Shown here one piece after another: positions 9,512-18,680 of a stretch of DNA of 62,214 nucleotides. The notes beneath the pieces are model-generated. The model worked only from the letters and a program-made list of their open reading frames with translations. It was not told the DNA's origin and did not search any database. The number at the start of each line of letters is the position of its first letter. Positions within the stretch are counted from its first letter, which is position 1. Both the position numbers and the translations under genes were made by a program. Source of the DNA: Lactonifactor longoviformis DSM 17459 (lineage in GTDB: Bacteria; Bacillota; Clostridia; Lachnospirales; Lachnospiraceae); assembly GCF_900129135.1 (NCBI RefSeq), contig NZ_FQVI01000026.1, positions 1 through 62,214 of the forward strand, given 5' to 3'.

Positions 9512-12500
9512 ATGAAAAGAAAAAAGTATGTGCGGTTTTTATCTCTGGTACTGACTTCTGCATTGGTTGGACAGACAATGCTTATACCTGTCTGGGCAGA
9601 AGGTGAAAACGGGGAACAGGTGTCTGCCCACAATGAACAAATGCCTGATCCGATTTTTGAAATGGATTTTGAGAGTCTTACTGAAGAGACAGGCACAGAA
9701 GTAACAGATTCATTTGCCGCAGGAGAACAGATGGTCACAGTCCACGATAAAGTGACAGTCAAGGAAGGTTATAACGGCGGCAAAGCAGTTCTCCTGGACA
9801 ATACCAGCGGAAATACCGGATATTTAACCGTACCAAACACAGATGAATTGAATCCTCAGGATATTACCGTATCTGTATGGCTTAAACGTACTTCGGGCAC
9901 AAATAAAGAGGGCAGGGTACTCTGGAACAAGGAAATGAAAGAGACTGACAGAGATGCGTGGAAGAGCGACGGCTGGTTTCTGGGATGGACAAGCGGAGAA
10001 GCCATGGCATTGGTTACAGATGGGGCTAACATGGCGGTTCAGAAGGGAAATTCTGAGGAGCTGCTGCCCAAGGATAAATGGACTAATATTACAGCAACAT
10101 TTGACAGTGCCACAGGGGAACATATCATCTATAAGGATGGTGCAGCGTTTGTGAGCAATACTGTGAGCGGCGCTTCCATTACAAAAAATATGGATGCTGC
10201 AGAACTGCTGATTGGAAAATCAGGTTATGGAGACGCTGGTATCGGCTGTGTGTTAGATGACATACGCATATTTGATCAGGCATTGTCTGAACAGCAGGTA
10301 GGAGAGATTGCCGGACTCGGAGACACGGATTATGCAAAACAGGATGCAGAGAGTATCAATATTCCTCAGAGGGTTACAGAAGACTTTTTGCTGCCTCTGG
10401 AAGGAAAGAGCGGTTCGTCAATTTCCTGGGAATCTTTTGACGAGGCTATTAAAATTGACGAAGGCGGAACCGCCGCAGTAACAAGAGGGGAAGAGGACAA
10501 CCTGGTAAAGCTGACTGCAACTGTCACATACGGAACGGCAACAGAGACGAAAGACTTTGAGGTCACCGTAGTAAAGGCAAACCAGCCGGTAGAAGGGCTT
10601 AAGAAGTTAAGCTCAGATGAGATCCTGAATGTAGGCGGGACTATTGGGGCAAGGCTCGAGGATGCTGCAAATGTTTATGGAATGGACTTCCTATACAAAC
10701 AGCGAATGCAGATAAGTCTGGACGAATACAAGAATCACAGTCATTCTCACTGGAGATGGCTGGAAGGTGAGCAGCCTGGAAAATGGCTGGAGGCCATGGC
10801 AAATTATAAGTGGCTGGATAAGGATGGCGAGATAAAGGCGGCCATCACAGATGTGGTAGAACAGCTTGCGGCAACTCAGACTGTGGAGGACAAAAGCGCA
10901 ACCGGATACAATCAGTTTGCAGGATATCTTGGCAATTCTACTGCAAGTCTCCGAAACAGTTCTCCGGTAAAGGGAATGGATCCGTATGAGATGTATTCCA
11001 CATTAAATGGACTGATCAATGTATACGAGAAATACCGGGGAGATGATACTGCTTTAGCGGATAAGGCTCTGGATTGTGCAGTAAAATTGGCCGATTATCT
11101 GGTGGCAACCATCGGTGACGAACATACAAAGGTATGCTATCAGGATGGAACGGAATCCAATATGAATAAAAAGGAGTTCTGGCCGATAGTACCTAACTAT
11201 GGCACGGATAATGGAGCAACTGTCGCTGGTCATGCCGTTCATCAGGGTTGGGAAGGTACTTTGCTCATAGATCCAATCATGAAACTGGCGGGCATTGTGG
11301 AAGACGGGTCTAAGTCAGGGGCGTATTCTCAATGGACAGACTGGACCATCAGCAATATTGACAAATGGGCATCCAGCTATAATGGATATGGAGATACCCC
11401 ATATGCGGATCTTGACAAGGTAGCATCCGGAGAGATGGGAATCGATGAGATACAGCATTATGTACATGCCCATACGTTCCAGATGAATTTCTTGGGATTC
11501 CTGAAGAAATACCAGGAAACCGGGGATTCAACATACCTGGATAAGGTAGTGGGAGCGTGGAAGGATATTACAGGCAGGCAAATGTATATTACTGGGACCG
11601 TGTCAGTCGGCGAGCACTATGAGGCGGGCCACAATCTTCCCAATACAGGTAGTGTGGGGGAGACTTGTGCTACAAACTCATGGACACTGCTGAATAATAA
11701 CTTATTTGAACTAACGCAGGATGCACAATATCAGCAGATAGTAGAAAACGTTCTTTTTAATCATATGTTCGCTACGTCCACTATCGATGGAGATGGATAT
11801 AGTTATCACAGGGCCCTGAACGGTAAGACAGAATTGTTTTATACAGGATTCAACTCTGCCGGTGTTGATGGCGTTAACTTTCCGGACTGCTGTTCGTCAT
11901 CTGGCATGAGGATGCAGTCATATATACCATATTATATATACTCGAAATCAGATTCAGAGGTTTATGTCAATCAATTTATTGAGAGTGAAGCTAATATAGA
12001 ACTGGGCAATGGCGAGATTATGCATTTGAAACAAAGTACCAACTATCCCGAGGATGACAGCATTCAATTGGAAATTATGGAAGGTTCTACAGCAAACACT
12101 GTGAAAGTGAGAATCCCTGACTGGGTGGAGAATCCGACCATTCAGGTAAACGGCGAGACTGTTACAGCAGCAACAGCTGGAGAATATGCCGTACTCAATG
12201 TCGCAGCCGGAGATATCGTTGATATTACTTATCCCTCCAAACTAACCTGGGTGCAGGGGGACAACTCTAACGACGGGCTGTGGGCTATGAAGAAAGGTCC
12301 AATGGTATACTGTATGGATTCCGCGTTTATGAGCAAGGAGGAGTCACAAGCAGCCTTTGGTTCAGATGTGGCAAAGGTTACTAACAGCGGTGTAATAAAT
12401 CCGGAAAAGGGAAGGGCTGTTGAGGCAGCGGAGGAGATTAATTATGACGATCCCCGTATCTTCGGGAACGGCTATAAGGTGAAGATGTATACACCGCTTG

Positions 12501-14533
12501 GAGAACAAAATGTTACGGTAGTTCCATTTGCCAATGCCGGGCAGTGGTACCGATATGGGGAAGAGGCGCCGGGCGCCTTTGGAAAGAACTACAAAGCTTC
12601 AACAGAATACCCATATGCTATCTGGATGTCTGCAGATATGACCGAATACCCGGATATGCCTGAGGAAGAGACCCGGCCGGTAGTTCATTATGACTTTGAC
12701 AGCGTGGAAGGCACAACTGTAAAGGATATTTCAGGAAATGGCCATGATGCAGTACTTAAAGGCGGGGCGGCAGTATCAGAAAAAGGAAAGCTTGGATCAG
12801 CCGTAACATTAAATGGCACTAATTCGTATATACAGATGCCGGAGGATATTATTTACGGCCTGTACAATATGACAATTACCTCTTGGGTAAGTCCGGATGA
12901 ATTGGGCAGCTGGGTAAGACTGTTTGACTTTGGCAACCCTGGAACGGATCCTCCATATCCGAATCTTTTCCTGACACTGAATGGAAACAATAATACGAGA
13001 CTGGCCTATGAAGAGGGGACCGGTGAGAGTGACAAATCACATGTGAATACATCAGTATTAAAGACTGGAGTATGGCAGCATATCGCAGTCACCATTGACG
13101 GGTCTAAAGCAGCTCTATATATTAATGGTGTAAAGGCGGCTGAAAATTCAGGATTCCTTTTCACTCCTGTAATGACCAGTAAGATGCAAAGCAATATGAT
13201 AGGAAAATCGAATTACTCTGCCGATAAACTGTACAAAGGAAGTATTGACGATTTCCGTATCTATAACCGTGCTCTGGGTACAGATGAGCTTACTGCCCTA
13301 GCGGCAGGGGAAGAACCGGTTAGAAAAATCGCCAGTATAGTACAGCCAGATCCAGTGGAAACAACTGTGGGAACGGCACCGGAACTCCCCGGAAAGGTTA
13401 ATGTAACATATCAAAATGGTACGATAGGAAGAGAAGCGGTTAATTGGGAAAACGTTCCTGAGGCCAGCTACGGAAAGCCAGGAACCTTTGAAGTTAAGGG
13501 AACTGTAGGGGAATATGAAGTAACCATTACTGTAGTTGTAAAAGGGAACGGAGGGGAAATCTCCGTAGAATCTATTACTGTCATTCCTCCTGCTAAAACG
13601 GAATATGGCCAGGGTGAACCGCTTGATTTGAAGGGGCTTATAGTAAACGCACATCTCAGTGACGGCTCACAAATAGAAATCCAGGAAGGTCCGGAAGGGT
13701 ATTCTGTAAATGGATATGAACCCAATAAAACGGGGAGTCAAACAATAACGGTAAGCTATCAGGATAAAAAAGCATCCTTCCAGGTTACTGTAATAGCAAA
13801 CGTGCAAGCCGGATGGGAGCAGAGCGGAAACAGATGGAAATACAGAAATGCAGACGGCAGCTACGTTTCCAATGCGTGGAAACTAGTTGACGGAAAGTGG
13901 TACTATTTTAATAAAGATGAATACATGGTGACGGGCTGGCTGCTGGATGGAAAGACCTGGTATTACTTAAAAGACAATGGAGCGATGGCAACGGGCTGGG
14001 TGCAGTTAGGGAATACCTGGTATTATCTGAAGAGCAGCGGAGCGATGGCAACGGGCTGGGTGCAGTTAGGGAATACCTGGTACTATCTGAAGAGCAGCGG
14101 GGCGATGGCAACGGGCTGGCTGCTGGACGGAAGGACATGGTATTACCTGAAGAGCAGCGGAGCGATGGCAACGGGCTGGCTGCTGGACGGAAAGACGTGG
14201 TACTATCTGAAGAACAGCGGCGCCATGGCAACGGGTTGGCTGCTGGACGGAAAGACGTGGTACTATCTGAAGAGCAGCGGGGCGATGGCAACGGGCTGGC
14301 TGCTGGACGGAAGGACATGGTATTACCTGAAGAGCAGCGGAGCGATGGCAACGGGCTGGCTGCTGGACGGAAAGACCTGGTATTACCTGAAGAGCAATGG
14401 AGCAATGGCAACCGGTTGGGTGAAGGTATCCGGAAAGTGGTATTATCTCCGCACCAATGGGGCAATGGCCAGCAAGACCTGGATTGGGAAGTATTATGTA
14501 AATGCTTCCGGTGTCTGGACAAAGACAAGGTAA
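9512..14533 (+). CDS. Secreted GH127-related putative beta-L-arabinofuranosidase, two LamG and two Ig-like domains, choline-binding repeats
   Basis: The chosen start is ATG 9512, because AAAGGAG lies just ahead of it; an in-frame ATG at 9488 would overlap the previous gene. The product has 1673 residues: signal peptide to about 30 (ending VWAEGE), LamG at about 47-267, atrophied Ig-like at 273-356, then a divergent DUF1680/GH127 catalytic region. Glu717 and Cys719 (GETCATNSW) and the pair Cys793-Cys794 (PDCCSSSG) match the zinc-cysteine site of the family, although the usual CPPN context is replaced. A second LamG is at about 1054-1267, Ig-like group 4 at 1273-1345, Ig-like group 3 at 1352-1430, and choline-binding repeats from 1434. 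It is presumably co-transcribed with its paralogue and attacks another linkage in the same glycan. GH146 or a related clan member is an alternative. Confidence 0.83.
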   Translation: MKRKKYVRFLSLVLTSALVGQTMLIPVWAEGENGEQVSAHNEQMPDPIFEMDFESLTEETGTEVTDSFAAGEQMVTVHDKVTVKEGYNGGKAVLLDNTSGNTGYLTVPNTDELNPQDITVSVWLKRTSGTNKEGRVLWNKEMKETDRDAWKSDGWFLGWTSGEAMALVTDGANMAVQKGNSEELLPKDKWTNITATFDSATGEHIIYKDGAAFVSNTVSGASITKNMDAAELLIGKSGYGDAGIGCVLDDIRIFDQALSEQQVGEIAGLGDTDYAKQDAESINIPQRVTEDFLLPLEGKSGSSISWESFDEAIKIDEGGTAAVTRGEEDNLVKLTATVTYGTATETKDFEVTVVKANQPVEGLKKLSSDEILNVGGTIGARLEDAANVYGMDFLYKQRMQISLDEYKNHSHSHWRWLEGEQPGKWLEAMANYKWLDKDGEIKAAITDVVEQLAATQTVEDKSATGYNQFAGYLGNSTASLRNSSPVKGMDPYEMYSTLNGLINVYEKYRGDDTALADKALDCAVKLADYLVATIGDEHTKVCYQDGTESNMNKKEFWPIVPNYGTDNGATVAGHAVHQGWEGTLLIDPIMKLAGIVEDGSKSGAYSQWTDWTISNIDKWASSYNGYGDTPYADLDKVASGEMGIDEIQHYVHAHTFQMNFLGFLKKYQETGDSTYLDKVVGAWKDITGRQMYITGTVSVGEHYEAGHNLPNTGSVGETCATNSWTLLNNNLFELTQDAQYQQIVENVLFNHMFATSTIDGDGYSYHRALNGKTELFYTGFNSAGVDGVNFPDCCSSSGMRMQSYIPYYIYSKSDSEVYVNQFIESEANIELGNGEIMHLKQSTNYPEDDSIQLEIMEGSTANTVKVRIPDWVENPTIQVNGETVTAATAGEYAVLNVAAGDIVDITYPSKLTWVQGDNSNDGLWAMKKGPMVYCMDSAFMSKEESQAAFGSDVAKVTNSGVINPEKGRAVEAAEEINYDDPRIFGNGYKVKMYTPLGEQNVTVVPFANAGQWYRYGEEAPGAFGKNYKASTEYPYAIWMSADMTEYPDMPEEETRPVVHYDFDSVEGTTVKDISGNGHDAVLKGGAAVSEKGKLGSAVTLNGTNSYIQMPEDIIYGLYNMTITSWVSPDELGSWVRLFDFGNPGTDPPYPNLFLTLNGNNNTRLAYEEGTGESDKSHVNTSVLKTGVWQHIAVTIDGSKAALYINGVKAAENSGFLFTPVMTSKMQSNMIGKSNYSADKLYKGSIDDFRIYNRALGTDELTALAAGEEPVRKIASIVQPDPVETTVGTAPELPGKVNVTYQNGTIGREAVNWENVPEASYGKPGTFEVKGTVGEYEVTITVVVKGNGGEISVESITVIPPAKTEYGQGEPLDLKGLIVNAHLSDGSQIEIQEGPEGYSVNGYEPNKTGSQTITVSYQDKKASFQVTVIANVQAGWEQSGNRWKYRNADGSYVSNAWKLVDGKWYYFNKDEYMVTGWLLDGKTWYYLKDNGAMATGWVQLGNTWYYLKSSGAMATGWVQLGNTWYYLKSSGAMATGWLLDGRTWYYLKSSGAMATGWLLDGKTWYYLKNSGAMATGWLLDGKTWYYLKSSGAMATGWLLDGRTWYYLKSSGAMATGWLLDGKTWYYLKSNGAMATGWVKVSGKWYYLRTNGAMASKTWIGKYYVNASGVWTKTR
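13921..14460 (+). repeat. Nine in-register 60-bp choline-binding repeats
   Basis: The nine units are of the same family as the array at 8941-9420. The units starting at 14101 and 14281 appear identical over all 60 bases, and their right-hand neighbours (14161, 14341) are nearly so. This suggests duplication of a block of three units (180 bp). The closing variant unit KVSGKWYYLRTNGAMA matches the closing unit of the first gene. Confidence 0.95.
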
Positions 14534-14597
14534 TTATTATATTAATAAAGAGGGATTATTGGTTGATGCTATAATTTAACCTTTCCTATCCCGGAAT

Positions 14598-14660
14598 AAA
14601 ACATCCCCGCAGGAAGCAGTGCCTTTGCAGCATTGAGTTTCCGGCGGGGATGTTTTAAAG
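14598..14660 (+). terminator. Terminator of the arabinofuranosidase pair
   Basis: Perfect arms AAAACATCCCCGC (14598-14610) and GCGGGGATGTTTT (14644-14656) enclose a 33-base loop. It lies 65 bases after the stop of the second enzyme. The A and T ends of the arms would allow it to work in either direction. The rest of the gap to 14771 shows nothing firm. Confidence 0.75.
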
Positions 14661-14771
14661 TGACAAATACTACGAAGGATGTAGAATAAAATTTGTATTG
14701 AATATAGTTAGGCAGATACAGTATAATTTCTATATCGACGAGTTATCGTTTCGGGGAGGTATTGTCTGCGG

Positions 14772-15443
14772 ATGGATATTCTTACAGAGTTTGAGAAAAA
14801 ATTAAATGAAAAAGGCTTACATTTGCCTCAGTTTATCAAAACAGAAGTGTCGGTTTCCGAACATCCGGCAAAATCTTTGATATGTACAGCGGGAGATGCG
14901 GTTCATAAGATTCAGATATTAGTAAAAGGAGAGCTTATCATCCTGAATTCGTTTTCTGATGGGAAAGAATTTGTTTTTACAAGTGAGAACGACTTTACCT
15001 TGCTGGGGGACTTAGAGTTTTTCTCGGGACATATGACGAATGCTTCTTCTGTGCTCACGAATACAGATGTGGTGTTGGTAGGTATTGAATTGCGGATGTT
15101 TACCCGGTGGATTAACATGGACAGAAAGTTTTACGATTTTGTAGTGCGTCAGTTGGCAAATAAATGTTATAAGGGCGCCAGTGTTCAGGGAAATATCAAA
15201 TACAAAAATGCAGCCAGCAGAGTTGTTAAAACTCTGCTGGATATCAGTGTGCCGTTCAAGCGGAATTCGGAGATGCTGGTGGCGGAGTGCTCTCACTATG
15301 AGATTGCAAGAATGGCAGGAATGAGTGAAAGAACGGTAAACCGGGTATTCCAGGAATTACAAAAAAGAGAGCTTATCTCTATCGAGTACAGGAAAGTATG
15401 CATTGCCAAAAAGGACATAGGTACTCTGATGCAGATGATGTGA
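14772..15443 (+). CDS. Crp/Fnr-family transcriptional regulator
   Basis: This 223-residue protein has an N-terminal cyclic-nucleotide-binding-type beta barrel (about 20-125, with KIQILVKGELIILN and LLGDLEFFSG) and a C-terminal HTH (about 150-215, with YEIARMAGMSERTVNRVFQELQ). No cysteine cluster for an Fnr-type iron-sulfur centre is evident. The key arginine of true cAMP sites is also not evident, so the ligand is unknown. Upstream GGGGAGG (14753-14759) is the ribosome site. It lies tail to tail with deoB, only 4 bases apart and with no terminator between. It may regulate the nucleoside operon on the other side of deoB; that is inference from position only. Confidence 0.88.
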   Translation: MDILTEFEKKLNEKGLHLPQFIKTEVSVSEHPAKSLICTAGDAVHKIQILVKGELIILNSFSDGKEFVFTSENDFTLLGDLEFFSGHMTNASSVLTNTDVVLVGIELRMFTRWINMDRKFYDFVVRQLANKCYKGASVQGNIKYKNAASRVVKTLLDISVPFKRNSEMLVAECSHYEIARMAGMSERTVNRVFQELQKRELISIEYRKVCIAKKDIGTLMQMM

Positions 15444-15447
15444 CAGC

Positions 15448-16617
15448 CTATTTTGCGATGAGAGGCCAGAAGCTGTGCCCATCAAGGCAATGTTCCAGAT
15501 GAAATATATCAGCGATCGTGGCAGCGATATCACAAAATCCTTTCCGGGTGCCTAGGTTATATGGGATAATTTTCTCCCCGTAAATGCAAAGAGGGACTTG
15601 CTCTCTGGAGTGATCGGTGCTCTTCAGAAAACCAGGATCGCAGCCATGGTCAGCGGTGATCATCAGAAGGTCATCAGGTCTCATTTTTTGACAGAACCGG
15701 GCAAGCCAATTGTCAAATTCAGAAAGGGCTTTTGCATAGCCGTCTGTGTTGTTGCGATGTCCATATAGCATATCGAAATCGACCAGATTGACAAAGCACA
15801 ATCCATGAAAGTTTTGTTCCAGATAATACGATGTGCGTGACATACCCTCCTCATTACCGGAAGTGTAGCTGTATGCAGTCAGGCCTCTTCCGGCAAAAAT
15901 ATCGTTTATTTTTCCGATTCCAATCACGTCTAAGCTGTTTTCTTTTAATAAATCAAGCACCGTGTGGCGCGGCGGATCTAAAGAAAAGTCGTGGCGGTGG
16001 GGTGTTCGATAAAAGTGGCCCGGATTTCCCGCGAAGGGACGGGCGACAACTCGTCCCACACTGTTAGTTCCCACTAAAATCCTTCTTGCCATGCGGCAAT
16101 ATTCATAAAGCTTATCCAAACTGACGCAGGATTCATGGGCTGCAATCTGAAAAACACTGTCTGCGCTTGTATAAACGATCAGTTTGTGTGTTTCCAAATG
16201 CTGCCGTCCAAAGTCGCGTATTACTTCGGTTCCGGAATATGGGCGGTTGCATAGGATGCCGTGTCCTGTCATCTCACAAAAAGGCTGGATGATATCATTC
16301 GGAAACCCCCGGGGATAGGTTGGAAGAGCAGTATGACTGACAATTCCGCAGATTTCCCAATGGCCAATGGTCGTATCCTTTCCTTTGGAAAGCTCTCCCA
16401 GACGGCCCACAGCACCAAGGCTTGCATGAGATGATCTCTGCAAATGTACACCATCAATAGTTGGGAATCCTAATTTTGTGAGAAATGGAATGTGAAAAAA
16501 CGGGGAACCGGATATTGAGCGTAGGGTGTTTGCCCCCGTGTCTCCAAAGTCAGCAGCGTCCTCTGCATTTCCAATTCCAAGACTGTCCAGCACGATTAAA
16601 AAAATTCTTCTTATCAT
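15448..16617 (-). CDS. deoB: Phosphopentomutase
   Basis: This 389-residue protein has the standard length and motifs of DeoB. They include the metal-binding start VLDSLGIGNAEDAADFGDTGANTL, the DTTIGHWEICG segment that holds the phospho-accepting Thr, and the C-terminal TADHGCDP and STDHSREQVP metal ligands. It interconverts (deoxy)ribose-1-phosphate and (deoxy)ribose-5-phosphate in the cytoplasm, the step after nucleoside phosphorylase. The start is supported by GGATAGGAGGAG just upstream on the minus strand. It is divergent from the nucleoside transport and salvage operon, which supplies its substrate. Its stop is 4 bases from the convergent Crp-type gene, so read-through from that gene would be antisense to the whole of deoB. 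Confidence 0.96.
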   Translation of the reverse strand: MIRRIFLIVLDSLGIGNAEDAADFGDTGANTLRSISGSPFFHIPFLTKLGFPTIDGVHLQRSSHASLGAVGRLGELSKGKDTTIGHWEICGIVSHTALPTYPRGFPNDIIQPFCEMTGHGILCNRPYSGTEVIRDFGRQHLETHKLIVYTSADSVFQIAAHESCVSLDKLYEYCRMARRILVGTNSVGRVVARPFAGNPGHFYRTPHRHDFSLDPPRHTVLDLLKENSLDVIGIGKINDIFAGRGLTAYSYTSGNEEGMSRTSYYLEQNFHGLCFVNLVDFDMLYGHRNNTDGYAKALSEFDNWLARFCQKMRPDDLLMITADHGCDPGFLKSTDHSREQVPLCIYGEKIIPYNLGTRKGFCDIAATIADIFHLEHCLDGHSFWPLIAK

Positions 16618-16643
16618 ATAAATTCTCCTCCTATCCTTTCTCC

Positions 16644-16675
16644 GGCTTGCCTGAAAGCAAGCCTTTTTATTTTCC
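16644..16675 (+). terminator. Plus-strand terminator-like hairpin in the deoB leader
   Basis: GGCTTGC (16644-16650), loop CTGAAA, GCAAGCC (16657-16663), then a T-rich run. The T tract follows the hairpin only on the plus strand, where the nearest upstream gene is the Crp-type regulator ending at 15443. It lies ahead of the deoB start on the other strand. Confidence 0.6.
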
Positions 16676-16815
16676 TTTTTCAGAAAGTTTCAGCTTGTTT
16701 TTCCTAAAAAATAGCACAAAAAAATCCTCGAAAATAGGACATATGGCATAGTTTTGTTCCGAAGGGATGAATATAATAAGGTCAAGCACAAAGAATAATA
16801 GAAGGAGGAAGAAAT
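16676..16815. promoter_or_regulatory. Intergenic control region between deoB and the nucleoside operon
   Basis: The full divergent gap is 16618-16815 and includes the hairpin above. A TATAAT sits at 16772-16777 for the plus-strand operon, with no clear -35. The ribosome site GAAGGAGGAAG precedes the ATG at 16816. TCCT and AGGA flank a 7-base spacer near 16725-16740, which could be an operator, but the match is short. Confidence 0.4.
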
Positions 16816-18201
16816 ATGAGTGCATTTGATTTATTGGTTTTGTTTGCGTATTTAGGGATTATGCTGTTTATGGGCATAAGGGCAATGAAAACGGTAAAGA
16901 CGGAAGAAGACTTTATATTGGGAGGAAGAAGTGTGAGCAGCTTTTTCGTACTGCTGTCGATTTTTGCTTCCTGGACAGGATTGTCCGGATTATTCGGAAC
17001 ACCACAGTATGTAAATGTCTATGGAACAGCCGGTGGATGGTGGTGGTTTACATTCCCTCTGGGAGTATTCATCATGGGAGTCACAATGGCAAAGTTACTG
17101 AGACGCAGAATGTATATGACGCTGCCGGACATTGTTGACCATAATCATACTTCTAAAGGGGTCCGTATTGCATCCTCTGTAGTGACGGTCTGGAATTACC
17201 TGGCTTGGACGGCAGGACAAGTTGCCGGGATTATGCTGGTCATCAGTACATTTACAAATTTGGAGCCGGTTGTGGCAGTAATCATCACATACCTGGTGAT
17301 CATTACTTTTACAATGCTGGGCGGTTTCCGTGCTGTGGTACATACGGATGCATTTCAGGCAATCTTATTTTTAGTGATCATTGGCGTAGTGATCCCTGTT
17401 CTGATTATCAGCCGCTACGAACTGGGTGATATATGGAGAGAAACCTCAAAGATTGACGGATTTTACAGTGTTTTCGGGAATGTACCAAAAGGAACGATGA
17501 TTACATGGTGGCTGCTCGCCCCGGCAGGGTTTATCGATACGATGGCATTTCAGCGTATTTTTGCGGCTAAGGATGAGAAAACAGCAAAGAAAAGTATCAT
17601 TAAGGCATTTGGTATGATGATAGTTTTTGGTCTGATATTGATCTTCCTGGGGCTTGCGTCGAAGGTAATCTTACCGGCAGATATCGATCCTGCCAATGCA
17701 ATGCTGCTTCTGGTGCAGAAGATTCTTCCCAAAGGCTTGTTGGGACTGTTGATTGCGGCTCTGGTGGGAGTTGCGATGTCCACTGCCAGCACCACGCTTT
17801 TAGTGTGCTCTGCAACCATTGAGCAGGATATTTTTTCCGTGCTCTGTCCCGGAAAAACAAAATCAAAACTGAAAATGCATAGAATATTGGTGCTGATAGT
17901 GGGACTGCTGGCGCTCACATTGGCTTTAAAAGTACCAAGTGTGACATCAATACTGATGTACGGATATTCCGTATATGTACCCGGCCTTCTGCTTCCTGTA
18001 ATAGCTGGAACATTTGAATGGAAGATACCGGATAGATATATGCTGGGAACAATTATTTGCGGCGCTGTATCTGCAATGATACTGATTCTTCTTGGGGAAC
18101 CATTCCCGGCGTCATTAGGCGGTCTGCTGCTCTCTGCGGTTCCCTTTGCTATAGGCTTGCTCCGGGGACGGGCAGAAGGAATGAAGAGAGAAAACGCGTA
18201 G
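16816..18201 (+). CDS. Sodium:solute symporter (SSS family), probable nucleoside or base importer
   Basis: This 461-residue polytopic membrane protein shows SSS features. The start AYLGIMLFMGIRAMK leads into EDFILGGRSVSSFFVLLSIFASWTGLSGLFGTP (TM1-TM2 region), then GWWWFTFPLG and about 12-13 hydrophobic segments. AMSTASTTLLVCSATIEQD is the helix that usually carries sodium-site residues. The substrate cannot be read from the sequence. First position in an operon with cytidine deaminase and nucleoside phosphorylase argues for nucleosides such as cytidine or uridine. It is 18 bases from the next gene. Confidence 0.85.
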   Translation: MSAFDLLVLFAYLGIMLFMGIRAMKTVKTEEDFILGGRSVSSFFVLLSIFASWTGLSGLFGTPQYVNVYGTAGGWWWFTFPLGVFIMGVTMAKLLRRRMYMTLPDIVDHNHTSKGVRIASSVVTVWNYLAWTAGQVAGIMLVISTFTNLEPVVAVIITYLVIITFTMLGGFRAVVHTDAFQAILFLVIIGVVIPVLIISRYELGDIWRETSKIDGFYSVFGNVPKGTMITWWLLAPAGFIDTMAFQRIFAAKDEKTAKKSIIKAFGMMIVFGLILIFLGLASKVILPADIDPANAMLLLVQKILPKGLLGLLIAALVGVAMSTASTTLLVCSATIEQDIFSVLCPGKTKSKLKMHRILVLIVGLLALTLALKVPSVTSILMYGYSVYVPGLLLPVIAGTFEWKIPDRYMLGTIICGAVSAMILILLGEPFPASLGGLLLSAVPFAIGLLRGRAEGMKRENA

Positions 18202-18219
18202 AGAAAGGATGGAAAAACA

Positions 18220-18663
18220 ATGGAAATTACCACACTCGACAAATTAAGCGGGGAGAACCAGGAACTGGTACAACAGGCAATGGAAGCACGTAAGAATGCG
18301 TATTCTCCATATAGCCAGCATTTGGTGGGAGCTGCAGTAAGAAGCAGATCAGGAAAGATTTACAGAGGATGCAATGTGGAAATTATAACCTTACAGATGA
18401 GTACACATGCAGAAAGGAATGCGGTCATGAATATGGCGATGCACGGGGATCGGGTGATCGAAGCAGTGGTTTGTTACGGGCCATATTCAGGAGTACCCTG
18501 TGCGGAATGCAGACAGGTCATATGGGAATTTTGTGATAATAATCCGGAGGTGTTGATCATAGGAGCCACTACAGAAGGAGAAATTGAACTGATGACAATC
18601 GGTGAAATTTATCCGTATGCATATGGGCCTGCGACAAAAGGAATTGACTGCAAAAAGTATTAG
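18220..18663 (+). CDS. cdd: Cytidine deaminase
   Basis: The 147-residue product has the homotetrameric Cdd layout: AYSPYSQHLVGAAVRSRSG near the start, GCNVE, the catalytic HAE motif (STHAERNAV) and the zinc pair in PCAECRQ. It deaminates cytidine and deoxycytidine to uridine and deoxyuridine in the cytoplasm. One oddity is GCNVEIITLQMSTHAE, where many family members read GCNVENASYGLTICAE: the zinc ligand before AE is His rather than the more usual Cys of small Cdd enzymes. The next gene, a uridine phosphorylase-like enzyme, would use its product. Confidence 0.92.
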   Translation: MEITTLDKLSGENQELVQQAMEARKNAYSPYSQHLVGAAVRSRSGKIYRGCNVEIITLQMSTHAERNAVMNMAMHGDRVIEAVVCYGPYSGVPCAECRQVIWEFCDNNPEVLIIGATTEGEIELMTIGEIYPYAYGPATKGIDCKKY

Positions 18664-18680
18664 AAAAAAGAGGAGTTATA

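Noticed and set aside
9106-9762. 218-codon minus-strand frame across the first choline-binding repeat array
   Set aside because: The frame stays open only because the 60-bp repeat has no stop in that frame. The product is a Ser/Pro/Arg-rich repeat with no ribosome site, and the plus-strand gene explains the DNA.
13908-14528. 206-codon minus-strand frame across the second repeat array
   Set aside because: Same repeat artefact as at 9106-9762.
14598-14656. Riboswitch after the second GH127 gene
   Set aside because: A single simple hairpin placed after a stop codon, with no matching aptamer features; a terminator explains it.
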